Assembly (NCBI GenBank): GCA_002729885.1
Contig: PBUB01000021.1
Coordinates: forward strand, 286,451 to 350,450
Source: Spirochaetaceae bacterium
GTDB lineage: Bacteria; Spirochaetota; Leptospiria; Leptospirales; Leptonemataceae
Reading direction: 5' to 3'
DNA: 64,000 nt
Of this stretch, positions 1 to 9,403 are shown in pieces. The position numbers were made by a program, and so were the translations under genes. Position 1 is the first letter of the stretch. Every line of letters begins with the position of its first letter. The notes under the pieces are model-generated. The model was not told the origin of the DNA, made no database searches, and saw only the letters and a program-made list of their open reading frames with translations.

Positions 1-549
1 ATGGCCCAGGGGCGCAAGGAAATCGAAGACCAGCTAAAGAATCGAGTGAAGGACCTGAAAGTAGATGTGATTAGCACAGAATATGATGCCGGTATGATGA
101 TTCGCTTCAGCGTTCCGGATATAAAAAAAATGCCAGATCTATCTCAAAAGGTGGGAGATGATAAGCTGCCTGCCTTTCCGGTTTATGATCCAAAAACTCA
201 TTCTTTGAAAGTGACCTTTGAACAGGACAAAAAGGAGAAACCGGAAAATCCGGCTGCGGCAGCCGATGCTGAGATAGCCGGTGATCCAGCCGGGGAACCG
301 GGAAATCCCGAGGGCTCCGAGTCCAGCGATCAGATGGGAAAGGAGCTGGCCCAGATGATCCTGTCCTCAGCCCGTTATCAGGTATTTATCTCTGGAGAAG
401 TGCCCGTAAAGGCCAGCGCGAAGGGATCAGAAGAAAAAGAGATAGAGATTGTTAAGCTCGGAAATAGCTATCTCATCGATTATCCCTTCATGAGTTCCGT
501 GGTGGCAGAAGAACAGGATATTGACCTTGTGATACAGTTAAAGAAATGA
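1..549 (+). CDS. Charged protein of unknown function, possibly 5'-truncated
   Basis: I do not recognise a family. The frame is open from the first base, so the ATG at base 1 may be internal and the true start may lie outside the window. The 182 visible residues are highly charged, with a low-complexity linker rich in Ala, Gly, Pro and Glu at about residues 80-112 between two parts that look mixed alpha/beta. No signal peptide or membrane segment is visible in this part. Its TGA stop overlaps the ATG of the next gene (ATGA at 546-549), which suggests translational coupling to the membrane protein that follows. Confidence 0.75.
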   Translation: MAQGRKEIEDQLKNRVKDLKVDVISTEYDAGMMIRFSVPDIKKMPDLSQKVGDDKLPAFPVYDPKTHSLKVTFEQDKKEKPENPAAAADAEIAGDPAGEPGNPEGSESSDQMGKELAQMILSSARYQVFISGEVPVKASAKGSEEKEIEIVKLGNSYLIDYPFMSSVVAEEQDIDLVIQLKK

Positions 550-1742
550 TTGGAGCTCTTCCACTATTGCCACTGGATATACTGGTCTGGCCGGAAGCCG
601 GTACCACTTCGTTCATCGGGCTTTTTCTGTTCATAGCGGCCCTGTTGGTGACTTTTATTCTGTTTCGCGTCTCTGCCTATAGAAAGAAAAGAAGAGCCGA
701 AAACATCGATATAGTTATGCATCATGCCTATGATCGGCATGTGGCTGGAAAAGAGATTCAGCGGTTGAAGGTCTTCTTGAATCAAGCGCCAGATAAGGAA
801 TTGGAAAGCTTTCGCCAGAGTTTTGGACATATGCGAAAGCCGCTGCTGGTATACGTTCGCGAGCATCCGGATAAGGATTCGGTGCGTCTCTATCAGAAAA
901 TGGCTGTGGACGGACTGGGAAGCACCATGGATGGGGACGCTGATGTTCATCGTGGCGAAATCGGTCTTACCGAACTGGACGGAAAGAAGTATCTATTCCT
1001 GATTACGGACATTGGTGAGCAGCTGGAATTCGTACTGCCTCATTCAGCTCCCCGGATTCAGGGTGATATGATCCGCGCCTATATGTATCGTCCACAGTCC
1101 GGTGGCTACCGGGTAACCATTACCATAGATCGCAAGCTAAGTGGTGGCCACTATGCAGGGGATATTACCTCTGTGGAAGAGGCCGAGGACAGGCACCGCA
1201 TGGCCTTTATGGAGCTCGAAGGAAGGATTCGAGCATTCATTCCTGAAACGGGCCTGGAGCTTCAGGACAAGAAACCTCCGGAATCTAAAAGCAAGGATAG
1301 CTCAAAGCCAAATGCTGGAAGGCCCACGGCCGCGAGAGCTGCGATGGACCTGGACTCCGCCGGAGAGGCTGCGAAGCCGGGGATGCCGCACCGAGGTCGT
1401 CCGGGCCAGGCAGGGAAGGCGGCAGAAGCGGCAGACTCTACAGAGAAGAAGCAGGAAAGGGAAATCATTGAGTTTCCGGTAAGCATTGAGAAAATCTCGG
1501 ACCGGGCTGCTGCATTTGAAACCGGTCATGACATTATGAGTTATACACGCTTCCACCATCTGTGGGAGTTACGCTTGACCCTCTTCGACGGCACCGATTT
1601 CATGAGTCGGGGTATTTTTTCTCCATTGCCACAGGGTTCCCGCAGGTACCTGTTTCGATTTCAGGAAACCGATCCGGCCATGCTGGCCGCACTGAAGCGA
1701 GAAATCGAAAACAATCAGCCTTTTCCGGAAAGGATGAATTGA
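546..1742 (+). CDS. Membrane-anchored protein, unknown (possibly PilZ-like)
   Basis: A 398-residue protein with one clear N-terminal membrane segment (about residues 20-42), followed by a basic stop-transfer cluster (RKKRRAE). A globular part follows to about residue 235, then a Lys/Pro/Ala/Gly-rich linker (about 240-300) and a second small C-terminal domain. The N-terminal globular part has the alternating strand character seen in PilZ-type proteins of spirochaetes, but I see no clear RxxxR plus D/NxSxxG signature, so cyclic-di-GMP binding is only a guess. It overlaps the upstream gene by four bases and lies 46 bases ahead of the next membrane protein, so these three are probably one transcription unit. 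Confidence 0.75.
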   Translation: MIGALPLLPLDILVWPEAGTTSFIGLFLFIAALLVTFILFRVSAYRKKRRAENIDIVMHHAYDRHVAGKEIQRLKVFLNQAPDKELESFRQSFGHMRKPLLVYVREHPDKDSVRLYQKMAVDGLGSTMDGDADVHRGEIGLTELDGKKYLFLITDIGEQLEFVLPHSAPRIQGDMIRAYMYRPQSGGYRVTITIDRKLSGGHYAGDITSVEEAEDRHRMAFMELEGRIRAFIPETGLELQDKKPPESKSKDSSKPNAGRPTAARAAMDLDSAGEAAKPGMPHRGRPGQAGKAAEAADSTEKKQEREIIEFPVSIEKISDRAAAFETGHDIMSYTRFHHLWELRLTLFDGTDFMSRGIFSPLPQGSRRYLFRFQETDPAMLAALKREIENNQPFPERMN

Positions 1743-1788
1743 ATGACAATGCAGAGATTTTAGATCAGACCCCTTCTCGAGGTATCCT

Positions 1789-2409
1789 ATGCGAATCGCA
1801 GCCTATCATCTGCACTATCTTCTGGCCTTTATCATTGTTATATATGCTTTTCTCTGTTTATGGCTGGACTCCAGGCTCAATAAGAAGGAGCCCATTTCGG
1901 ATTCCACGCGGCAGGCTCATAAGCAGTACGCACTTACTGTAAAAGTGATGCAGTACGTAACCATTGTCTCATTGCTGACCGGGCTGTACCTGCTGTCCTT
2001 TATGCTCAAAGCGATAGAGAATACTCCTATCCCTTTCACCGCTTTTACCTGGGCTTACATCAAAGTATTCTTGTTCCTGGCATTGACAGGAATCATGGGT
2101 GCCCTGGGCAGCATACCATTGAAAAAGAGGCTGTTCTCTTTGGAGAATGGAGGGCACGATCTGGAGCTTCACAGATCCACTGCAAAGAAGCTGCAGATAT
2201 TCAAGATACTTCAACTCTCTATCGTTGTAATTATGTTCGGCCTCGGAACCTATCGTCCCGGAACAGTTACCATTGAAAGAGTGGATCCTTCCCAGGAGGC
2301 AGTGAATCCGTCGGACTCGAATGAATCCGAAAGCACCGGCAATCCTGATCAACCAGGCACCACTCAGAACCCACCGGCACCGGATGGTCCTCCACCGGGC
2401 TCCGAATAG
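1789..2409 (+). CDS. Four-TM membrane protein with Pro/Glu-rich tail, unknown
   Basis: A 206-residue integral membrane protein. Hydrophobic segments lie at about residues 5-25, 50-72, 85-108 and 140-160, and the last 45 residues are a hydrophilic tail rich in Pro, Glu, Ser and Asn. A GAGG-type ribosome site precedes the ATG. No family is recognised; the small helical-bundle layout is loosely like HemJ/CopD-type proteins, but the diagnostic residues are not evident. It follows the previous membrane protein on the same strand. A coding-like stretch of similar composition lies just after its stop (see 2457-2588), so the annotated C-terminus may be the result of a frameshift. Confidence 0.7.
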   Translation: MRIAAYHLHYLLAFIIVIYAFLCLWLDSRLNKKEPISDSTRQAHKQYALTVKVMQYVTIVSLLTGLYLLSFMLKAIENTPIPFTAFTWAYIKVFLFLALTGIMGALGSIPLKKRLFSLENGGHDLELHRSTAKKLQIFKILQLSIVVIMFGLGTYRPGTVTIERVDPSQEAVNPSDSNESESTGNPDQPGTTQNPPAPDGPPPGSE

Positions 2410-2456
2410 CGGATGGAGCAAGGATTTAGGCTGATTGCCCCGGTTTCTTTGAGTCG

Positions 2457-2588
2457 GTGCCAGAGGCAGAGCAGAAGCCGAATCCGGAGCTGAACCCAAT
2501 CTCCATACCTGTTAGGGATGGTGAAGACATCCTAAATCAGCTTACACCGGAAGCAGATTTAGTGAAGATTGATGGGGCGAGTTGGTAA
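2457..2588 (+). other. Coding-like short open frame, possible small gene or frameshifted tail
   Basis: A GTG-started frame of 43 codons ending in TAA. Its composition (Pro, Glu, Asn-rich start, then an ordinary amphipathic run ending GASW) looks protein-like and resembles the tail of the upstream membrane protein. No ribosome site is evident and the frame stays open upstream only to an in-frame TAG near 2427. It could be a small gene, a remnant, or the original C-terminus of the 1789-2409 gene displaced by a frameshift. Confidence 0.25.
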
Positions 2589-2615
2589 ACTGCTCCCACT
2601 ATTAAGATTGCATAG

Positions 2616-3437
2616 TCACGATCTGTACACCGGACGGCGGCGCTCTTTGAAGGCGGCCTGAAGCTCTCGGAAGTCTTCGCTATCCAGAAAGGCAGCATTC
2701 CAGACAGCCACGTATTTAAGGCCTTCCTCGGGAGTATGGTCGGCCATATAGTTTAGCTGCTCCTTCACTCCTTTCAAAACGATGCCAGGATTTGCAGCAA
2801 TCTCATTGGCCATGGACTGGGCCTGCTTATGCAACTCTTCCTGGCCTTCGTAGATCTCACTGAAGAGTCCCATTTCCTTGCATTTCTGCGCATCGTAATC
2901 TGCGCCGGTAAACGCCATGAGTCTGGTATTTCCCTGCCCGATGATGCCCGGAAGCCGGTTAAGGCTGCACATATCAGCAACAATGGCTACTTTCGTTTCT
3001 CTCAGGCTTACGGAGGCATCTTTAGCGGCCAGACGAATATCGCAGGCGCAGATCAGATCCAGTGCCCCACCAATACAATGTCTGTGCACGGCACCGAGAA
3101 ATACGATGGGACTGTTCATCATCCGAATGAAACCACTCTGCATATCCTGGATCAACTTCAGGAATTGCATCCGCTTGTCTGCTGTGGCGCCCTGGATTAT
3201 GTCTCCAAATTTCTCTCCGAATTCATTGAGTTCCAGTCCCACGGAAAAGGACTTCTTTTTGGAGGCGATGACAACACATTTAATGGATTCGTCCTGCTCG
3301 AGATAGTCCACCAGCTCCGGGAGCTCCTTCCAGAAGTCCCAGACCATGGAATTTCTGGCATCCGGACCGTTTAGATAAACGGTAGCCATACGATTTTCTG
3401 ATTGTTTTTCAATTTCAAAGAAGTTGAATTGACCCAT
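2616..3437 (-). CDS. Crotonase-family protein, dienoyl-CoA-isomerase-like
   Basis: A 273-residue enoyl-CoA hydratase/isomerase superfamily member. The oxyanion-hole glycines sit in HRHCIGGALDLICACDIR. The acidic residues match the delta(3,5)-delta(2,4)-dienoyl-CoA isomerase pattern better than the hydratase one: Asp in GGALDL, Glu in LRETKV and Asp in IVADM correspond to the Asp/Glu/Asp set of that enzyme. The likely role is isomerising unsaturated acyl-CoA intermediates during beta-oxidation of unsaturated fatty acids; the subfamily is my inference, the fold is secure. It stands alone on the minus strand, divergent from the next gene. The alkane and lipase genes elsewhere in the window fit a fatty-acid-degrading lifestyle. 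Confidence 0.85.
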   Translation of the reverse strand: MGQFNFFEIEKQSENRMATVYLNGPDARNSMVWDFWKELPELVDYLEQDESIKCVVIASKKKSFSVGLELNEFGEKFGDIIQGATADKRMQFLKLIQDMQSGFIRMMNSPIVFLGAVHRHCIGGALDLICACDIRLAAKDASVSLRETKVAIVADMCSLNRLPGIIGQGNTRLMAFTGADYDAQKCKEMGLFSEIYEGQEELHKQAQSMANEIAANPGIVLKGVKEQLNYMADHTPEEGLKYVAVWNAAFLDSEDFRELQAAFKERRRPVYRS

Positions 3438-3479
3438 AGGGGAGAGGGCTCGTATCCTTTTGAGTCCGCAAGCTTAAAA

Positions 3480-4073
3480 ATGAATCCGGAACAACTGAGA
3501 GAGAAGCTGGAAGAACCAGGTCAGTCATTTCGACTGGGCACCGTCATTCAGGAAGTGGCCGCCGAGGCTCGCAACAGTCCTGAAGTTATGGCCTCTCTGG
3601 AGTCTTTGCTGGAAGAGTGCAAGGATCCGGAATTCTGGAGAACCGGAGCTCGATGGGGCAGCACCCTCTTTCATACCATTGTCCGCGTGGGAAATTCTCG
3701 CTCTATGATGTTACTTCTGGGATTTGCCAGATCCCTACCCGAGGATTATCCTTTTGGACCGGTGGATTTGCTGGGAAATATTCTACCGTTGTACGGACAC
3801 ATTATGATTGGTCCTGCCAAAGAACTGGTGCGCTCCAGCAGTGATGCTGCCGAAGCTGTGGGCCTTCAATCACTATGTCAGCTCTATCTGGACGGTGTAG
3901 TGCATGGCGATAATGCGGAATATCTACAGAATCTCATCGATCATTTCGAGGGCGATAGCTACCTTTCCCAGAACATTGTGGAGCTGGTTCAGACTTCCAT
4001 GCACAGAGTAAGTCTGGAAGAAAAGGAGAGCATAGATCCAGATGATGTCCTGGTGGAGCTGGGAGAGTTATAG
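3480..4073 (+). CDS. Soluble helical protein, unknown
   Basis: A 197-residue protein from the ATG at 3480; an upstream TTG at 3402 in the same frame would overlap the divergent crotonase gene and adds an unconvincing N-terminus, so I prefer the ATG. The sequence is mostly alpha-helical and acidic, with no signal peptide or membrane segment, and with regularly spaced Leu that could reflect short helical repeats. I do not recognise a family. It converges with the membrane protein ending at 4109, leaving 35 bases between the two stops. Confidence 0.65.
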   Translation: MNPEQLREKLEEPGQSFRLGTVIQEVAAEARNSPEVMASLESLLEECKDPEFWRTGARWGSTLFHTIVRVGNSRSMMLLLGFARSLPEDYPFGPVDLLGNILPLYGHIMIGPAKELVRSSSDAAEAVGLQSLCQLYLDGVVHGDNAEYLQNLIDHFEGDSYLSQNIVELVQTSMHRVSLEEKESIDPDDVLVELGEL

Positions 4074-4108
4074 TCCCAGCGTCTGTTCTTCTGTCTTGGA
4101 ATCCATGG

Positions 4109-5152
4109 TCACTTTCGCGTAAGAAGTACTGGCGGCTGGTGGCCGTATAGACTCTGCAAATTCTGAAATATCGATACCGATGCAGCCAGACTGCTGTGCA
4201 ATCGGATCCGTTTGATGGGCCGGGCTCGGGAATCGTTTTCCGGATATAATCTCAATTCAGCCGTGGGAAATACCTCTTCTCTCCAGAGTTGCCAGGTGCC
4301 CGGTTTTTCCAGGATTTCCTTTTGCTGGAGAAAAGAACTAAATTCATCCAGGGATTTTCGATTTCGCAGGCGGTATCTGAGCAGGAACCGACCGGTTTCC
4401 AGTCTTCCGGTTTCCATGCGAATATATCTAACTGAAGAACTCACCAGTCCTCCGAATACGGTGATTAATGCCAGGGCTCCAAAGATTGCACCTCTGAGAA
4501 GTGCATCCAGGGGAATTTCCAGTCCATGCAGCACAAGATAGACCATAGCGGCGAGAAAAACGGCCAGAGGAATAGAGGTCTCCAGGGCCACGGGATCGCT
4601 CCAGATTACGGTACGCTGATCGGCTAATATGGACAGTCGATTGTGTGTTCGCTTCTGCAGATGAGGTACCGGCGGTTCGCTCTGTGCAGGTAGGATGCAA
4701 TCCTTTTGCAGATTCTCAATCTTGATGAATTTCTTGCCTGCTTCTCTTCGCGATGAGAAGCGATGCACTTCCAGATAGATATTTCCGGGCAATCGCAGAA
4801 AAAAAACAGCCCCGCTGCGCGGAGAGATTCGCAGCTCCTTTGTCTGGGTGAGGTCGCCCTTGAGAGGAATCTGTCCTCCTGGATCCGCGAGAATTATGCG
4901 AAAGCGATTTTGATCCCCCTCTTTTCGCTTCTCAATGATCACTCGCACAGAAACCCGCCGCATATAGATTAGAATGGTGGAGCCCAGTCCTGCCGCGAGC
5001 AGGCCCAGAGAGACCAGCAGGTCAGATGAAGGCAAATCCTTGATCTCCAGATAGTACAGGCCCACACTTAAAAAGGCCAGGCCAGCTACAAAAAGCACGG
5101 GCCCGCCGATGGTACTGGATCGGGAAGGTAGTAATCGAACCCGGTTCTGCAT
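4109..5152 (-). CDS. Membrane protein of unknown function
   Basis: A 347-residue protein with an N-terminal pair of membrane segments (about residues 17-33 and 43-62) and a second pair near 195-215 and 220-242, separated by and followed by soluble basic regions. No enzyme motif is visible. I chose the ATG at 5152, whose A is shared with the pepA stop (TGATG); a TTG one codon earlier would give a TTGA overlap. Either way it is translationally coupled to pepA and is the last gene of the rpmB-nth-recG-crcB-pepA run. Confidence 0.7.
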   Translation of the reverse strand: MQNRVRLLPSRSSTIGGPVLFVAGLAFLSVGLYYLEIKDLPSSDLLVSLGLLAAGLGSTILIYMRRVSVRVIIEKRKEGDQNRFRIILADPGGQIPLKGDLTQTKELRISPRSGAVFFLRLPGNIYLEVHRFSSRREAGKKFIKIENLQKDCILPAQSEPPVPHLQKRTHNRLSILADQRTVIWSDPVALETSIPLAVFLAAMVYLVLHGLEIPLDALLRGAIFGALALITVFGGLVSSSVRYIRMETGRLETGRFLLRYRLRNRKSLDEFSSFLQQKEILEKPGTWQLWREEVFPTAELRLYPENDSRARPIKRIRLHSSLAASVSIFQNLQSLYGHQPPVLLTRK

Positions 5153-6717
5153 CAAACCAGGCTCGCATTTAGATCTGTGAGGAATTGAATGATGGCCCGG
5201 CAGGAGATCCCTGTGGCTTTGTCATCCTTGCTCATATCTCCGCCCGCGATGTCCAGATGCAACAGAGGAAGTTCTCTGGAAACACCGCTCATCACAAAAG
5301 CGGCCGCCGTCTGGGCCCCTCGATAGCTTTCGCTGCCAGTATTGTTGATATCGGCCCCGTCCAGCTTACTGGAAATGTCTTCGAAATCCTCTTCCAGAAC
5401 ATCCAGAGTCTGGCAGAAATCAGCTGCGCGAAAGCCCGCAGCGGCCAGTTGATCCCTGTATTCATGGTGCAAAGACATGAGAGCTGCATGTGGGCCAACA
5501 GCCCTGGTAGCAGAGCCGGTAAGTGTGGCTACGGTGATCATCAAATCGGGCTCGGTTCGTTCGGCCATGGCTACAGCATCGATGAGAGTGAGTCTGCCTT
5601 CGGCATCGGTATGTCGAATTTCCACTTTCTTACCGCATGTAGTGTCTACAATGGAATCTGGTAACATGGAGGCTTCGCTAACCAGGTTAGGCGTTGCCGC
5701 AAGAAATGCATGCACTTCCAATTCTGTGAGATCCAGCTTTTGAATGGCATCAATTACTCCCAGCACGGTGGCGCCGCCGGTCATATCGGCCTTCATTGTA
5801 TTCATGTAGCTTCCAGGCTTAACCTGTATGCCGCCGGTATCGAATATTACGCTTTTTCCCACCAGAGCGATTCTCTTCTTTGCGGAGGGATTGGCCAGCT
5901 TCAGATGAATCCACCTGGGCGGATCGAAGTCCACAGAGCCCCTGGCCACAGTAAAGAAGCAGGGCATATTCTTTTCAATCCATGAGGAGTCTTCCACAAT
6001 CGAGAGCTCCATGCCAGTCTGTTCTGCAATGCTGCGGGCTTCTTCAGCCAGGGTAGCTGTCCTTTTGGTATTGGGCGGCATGTTCACCAGGTCTTTCGCT
6101 CTGGAAGACGCCTGATTCATGGCTTCCGTGAGTGCCACCGGATCCGGTTTTCCAGGACCAGGCTTGAGACCTGCGATGTACAGACTCTGGATCTCCGGGA
6201 GATCCTTGCTGTACTCTCTGGATCTATAAAGATGATAGCTGATGGCAGAGCCTATGGAAATCACGGCGCTGTTTTCCTCGTAAGGCCAATTGGATGCATC
6301 CACGATAATCCGATCGGCGCCTGCACCAAGATGTGTCAGGCTTGCCTGGATGGCAGCCATGTATCGTGCAGGATTGATGGTGGAACGTTTACCCAGGCCG
6401 GCCAGAATGACTCGTGCGAAGGGTAGCGGCCATTGACTGAAAACAAGAGATTTCCTGTAGCCCGAATTAAAGCCCAGTCGATTTAACTCTTCGAGAAAGA
6501 GAGGTCGATTTTCTCCCAGCAATTGAAGGAACCGATCCGGTAGTTCCGGTCCTGCAGTAACATCGGCCACTGCCTCGGCAGATGATTGCTTAGGGGGTTC
6601 TTTCTGATCCGAACCGGATTGAGACTCTGCCGAGAACACCGGGATGATTAAAGTATCTCCTCTGGTAATATCAGGCAGCGTTAAATCCACCTCCATAGAA
6701 AATGGTTTAAAAGGCAT
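5152..6717 (-). CDS. pepA: Leucyl aminopeptidase, M17 family
   Basis: A 521-residue M17 metallo-aminopeptidase, near the usual length. The N-terminal domain (about residues 1-190) is the divergent hexamer-forming part. The catalytic domain carries the di-metal and active-site residues: VGKSVIFDTGG (Lys and Asp), MKADMTGG (Lys and Asp) and TDAEGRLTL, which is the family signature NTDAEGR with His-Thr replacing Asn-Thr. It removes N-terminal residues from peptides in the cytoplasm. A GGAG-type ribosome site lies about eight bases before the ATG. It follows crcB by 33 bases and overlaps the next gene by one base, so it is in the same operon. Confidence 0.93.
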   Translation of the reverse strand: MPFKPFSMEVDLTLPDITRGDTLIIPVFSAESQSGSDQKEPPKQSSAEAVADVTAGPELPDRFLQLLGENRPLFLEELNRLGFNSGYRKSLVFSQWPLPFARVILAGLGKRSTINPARYMAAIQASLTHLGAGADRIIVDASNWPYEENSAVISIGSAISYHLYRSREYSKDLPEIQSLYIAGLKPGPGKPDPVALTEAMNQASSRAKDLVNMPPNTKRTATLAEEARSIAEQTGMELSIVEDSSWIEKNMPCFFTVARGSVDFDPPRWIHLKLANPSAKKRIALVGKSVIFDTGGIQVKPGSYMNTMKADMTGGATVLGVIDAIQKLDLTELEVHAFLAATPNLVSEASMLPDSIVDTTCGKKVEIRHTDAEGRLTLIDAVAMAERTEPDLMITVATLTGSATRAVGPHAALMSLHHEYRDQLAAAGFRAADFCQTLDVLEEDFEDISSKLDGADINNTGSESYRGAQTAAAFVMSGVSRELPLLHLDIAGGDMSKDDKATGISCRAIIQFLTDLNASLV

Positions 6718-6750
6718 AATAAACTCCGAAAGAAATTGAATGTAAATCCA

Positions 6751-7140
6751 TCAGCTACCGGCAATGCGAGAACCGATGTGCATTCCCAGGAATGCAAGTA
6801 AGCCTCCGCAAAGAAGACTTAAGATCCAGTATAGCAATGCCAGCTTCCATCGGCCTGCCTCCAGAAGCAAGATTCCTTCTACTGCAAAAGTAGAAAACGT
6901 GGTAAGCGCGCCCATGACTCCAGTGGCCCAGAAGAGTCTGTATCCGTCCTGCAGCCAATTCGCTTTACCCAGTGTGTAGATGATTCCCAGAAGCAAGGAG
7001 CCTGCAAGGTTTACTGCGAATGTGGCCCAGGGAAATCCTCCGGAAGCCATCAAAGGTTGCATCCATCTGGAAACAGCGAATCGTAAGGTGGCGCCCAGAG
7101 CACCGCCCATGGCCACGGCAACATAAGCCCAGTAATTCAT
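6751..7140 (-). CDS. crcB: Fluoride channel CrcB/FluC
   Basis: A small four-helix membrane protein that exports fluoride as a dual-topology dimer. I see the family marks GGALGATLRF near the N-terminus, NLAGSLLLG in the second helix and the TTFSTF phenylalanine-box motif in the third. From the ATG at 7140 it is 129 residues, the normal length; an in-frame upstream start at 7182 would run into recG and add a charged non-family extension. It lies ten bases after the recG stop. No fluoride riboswitch precedes it, since the upstream DNA is the coding end of recG. Confidence 0.93.
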   Translation of the reverse strand: MNYWAYVAVAMGGALGATLRFAVSRWMQPLMASGGFPWATFAVNLAGSLLLGIIYTLGKANWLQDGYRLFWATGVMGALTTFSTFAVEGILLLEAGRWKLALLYWILSLLCGGLLAFLGMHIGSRIAGS

Positions 7141-7150
7141 AGACTGGCCC

Positions 7151-9403
7151 TCATGTTGGAAACACCATAATTCCTTCTTCAAACTGCCTGCGAATCTGGC
7201 GAATGCCTTCGCGAGGTAGCTCGGGATGCGCTACTGCCAGCTCGTAAGTCTTTTGCACCAGCTTCTGATCCTGAACCAGATCGCTCAGTCTGAAGTCCGG
7301 CAGTCCATGCTGTTTCAAGCCAAGTAGCTCTCCAGGTCCTCGCAATTTAAGGTCCACTTCCGAAAGATAAAAGCCATCATGGGAGTCCACCAGAGCCTGC
7401 AGTCTTGTTTTGCTTTCTTCGCTCTGACTATCGGACATCAAAACACAGAAGCCCTTCTTGTTTCCCCGTCCAATTCTTCCTCTTAGCTGATGGAGTTGGG
7501 AAATGCCAAATCGTTCTGCATGTTCGATGATCATCATGGTGGCATTGGGAATATCCACGCCCACTTCGATAACAGTGGTGCTCACCAGTAGTTGAATTCT
7601 ACCTGCGCGAAATTCCTTCATGATGGATTGCTTTTCATCCGTGCCCAGCCGTCCATGGAGAAGCTCGATGCGAAACTCCGGAAATGTTGCTTTGAGCTCT
7701 TCGAATCCTTCGGTGGCAGCCTTGATGTCGATTTTCTCGGATTCCTGAATCATGGGATATACTATGAATCCCTGTTCATCTTCCTTTAGATGATTTCGAA
7801 TACTTTTGTTCAGGGCCTGCCTGCGCTCCTCGGTAAGCCACATAGTCTCTACGGACTGTCTTTCTGCTGGCTTTTCTTTGAGCAGTACCAGTTCCAGGTC
7901 TGCAAATGCGGTAAGACACAGGGAACGGGGAATGGGAGTGGCGGTCATGGCAATCATGTCCGGATTTTTGCCCTTGCGCCGCAGCTTTTCCCTTTGCTCC
8001 ACTCCAAAACGATGCTGTTCGTCCACAATGATCAATCCCAGATTGGAAAAGGCCACGCGATCTTCGATCAGGCTGTGAGTCCCTATCAACAGATCTACAT
8101 CTCCTTCTTCAGCCCGGGCCAGGATTCTGTCCCTGCTCTTTTTTGGATCGGCTCCCGTCAAAAGCTCCAGACGAATGTCTGTGATCATGCTCGCTGCATT
8201 AATATAGGAACTCAATGTGGCAAAGTGCTGCCGGGCCAGGATCTCCGTGGGCGCCATAAGAGCGACCTGGATGCCATTTTCGATATAATGAAGGGCTGCT
8301 GCGAATGCGATGAGAGTCTTTCCTGATCCAACATCTCCCTGGAGTAGATAGGCGCGAGAAGCATCCGTCTGGCAGTCTCGAATCATATGATCGATGGCGC
8401 TGATCTGTCCTGCCGTGGGCTTAAAAGGTAAATGCGAAAGCAGACGATCCACGAGAGAGGATTTACCAAAGGGAAGGGGCCAGAGTTCTCTTGGAAAGGA
8501 CTGCCTCTTTTCCCTTTTGCGTGCCATGAGAACGCCAAACAAATACAGCTCTTCAAACTTAATATAGCTTCTGGCCCCTTCCAGATCATCCGGGGAGCCA
8601 GGAAAGTGAATTTGTTCTAGAGCCTGCATCCTGCCAATAAGGCCCTGGGAATTTCGCACTGATTCGGGCAGAGTTTCCAGTTCTACTGTGCCTGAGGTAA
8701 GTGTATCCAGGGCTTCTCGTACCATGCGACGGAGGCCCCGGGAATCAAGACCTGCCTTCTTCAGATTATCCGATCCGGGATAGATAGGAACCACTCTTCC
8801 CACATGCAATAGTGAATCATCGTCCTCGAGGGCCTCGAAATCCGGGTGGATCATTTGAAGTCCACCAAAGGATTCCAGCTTCCCGGAGATGACATATAGA
8901 GTGTCCTTTTTGAATGCATGGCGAAAATAGGGAATTCCGCGAAAGAAAACCAGATTCACCGGCTGTCCATTTTCCGTTCTAGTTTGCACCATCAGCCTGG
9001 ATTTGCGGCCATGGGTAACAAAGAAATTCTGTACACGGACAACAATAGTGGCTTCGCCTTCTGCCAGAAGGGAATCCTTCAGGATGCTGCGGTCCACGTA
9101 TCGTCTGGGTAGGTAATAGAGCAGATCTCGAAAGCAAAACAGTCCTGCTTTATCCAGCGCCTTCTGTCGGGCCGGTCCCACTCCTTTCAGTACTTCCAGT
9201 GAAGTATCCATGACATTTGCATCAGTGGTTCCGGTCTTTTCCGCTGAGCGCGCAGCGGAGGGCCCAGACGAATCCGGCTCCGTCTTCTTCCTGGTGCGAG
9301 CTCCGGCGGATTTTTTTGCGCTAACCGCCGATTCCTGATCCAACGGTTCCTTACTCACCTTGCCGCCGGATCGGCTACTTTTCTTTTTGGATGCTGGCTT
9401 CAC
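7151..9403 (-). CDS. recG: ATP-dependent DNA helicase RecG
   Basis: A 750-residue superfamily 2 helicase that reverses stalled forks and processes branched DNA. Residues 1-65 are a Lys/Ser/Ala-rich extension not found in typical RecG; the conserved part begins at LEVLKGVGPARQK and is followed by the OB-type wedge domain. The helicase core shows Walker A GDVGSGKT (about residues 356-363), DEQH box (about 458-461), TATPIPR, and the C-terminal LRGRIGRG motif. The start is a GTG at 9403, which overlaps the end of nth by 29 bases. Because the extension is basic and low-complexity, a start at the Met near residue 65 cannot be excluded. It sits between nth and crcB in a tight run. Confidence 0.95.
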   Translation of the reverse strand: MKPASKKKSSRSGGKVSKEPLDQESAVSAKKSAGARTRKKTEPDSSGPSAARSAEKTGTTDANVMDTSLEVLKGVGPARQKALDKAGLFCFRDLLYYLPRRYVDRSILKDSLLAEGEATIVVRVQNFFVTHGRKSRLMVQTRTENGQPVNLVFFRGIPYFRHAFKKDTLYVISGKLESFGGLQMIHPDFEALEDDDSLLHVGRVVPIYPGSDNLKKAGLDSRGLRRMVREALDTLTSGTVELETLPESVRNSQGLIGRMQALEQIHFPGSPDDLEGARSYIKFEELYLFGVLMARKREKRQSFPRELWPLPFGKSSLVDRLLSHLPFKPTAGQISAIDHMIRDCQTDASRAYLLQGDVGSGKTLIAFAAALHYIENGIQVALMAPTEILARQHFATLSSYINAASMITDIRLELLTGADPKKSRDRILARAEEGDVDLLIGTHSLIEDRVAFSNLGLIIVDEQHRFGVEQREKLRRKGKNPDMIAMTATPIPRSLCLTAFADLELVLLKEKPAERQSVETMWLTEERRQALNKSIRNHLKEDEQGFIVYPMIQESEKIDIKAATEGFEELKATFPEFRIELLHGRLGTDEKQSIMKEFRAGRIQLLVSTTVIEVGVDIPNATMMIIEHAERFGISQLHQLRGRIGRGNKKGFCVLMSDSQSEESKTRLQALVDSHDGFYLSEVDLKLRGPGELLGLKQHGLPDFRLSDLVQDQKLVQKTYELAVAHPELPREGIRQIRRQFEEGIMVFPT

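Noticed and set aside
2616-3437. Classical enoyl-CoA hydratase
   Set aside because: The paired catalytic Glu residues of hydratases are not in place; the Asp/Glu/Asp pattern fits a dienoyl-CoA isomerase better.
6741-7160. A fluoride riboswitch before crcB
   Set aside because: Only ten bases separate recG and crcB, and the upstream DNA encodes the RecG C-terminus; no aptamer pattern is visible.
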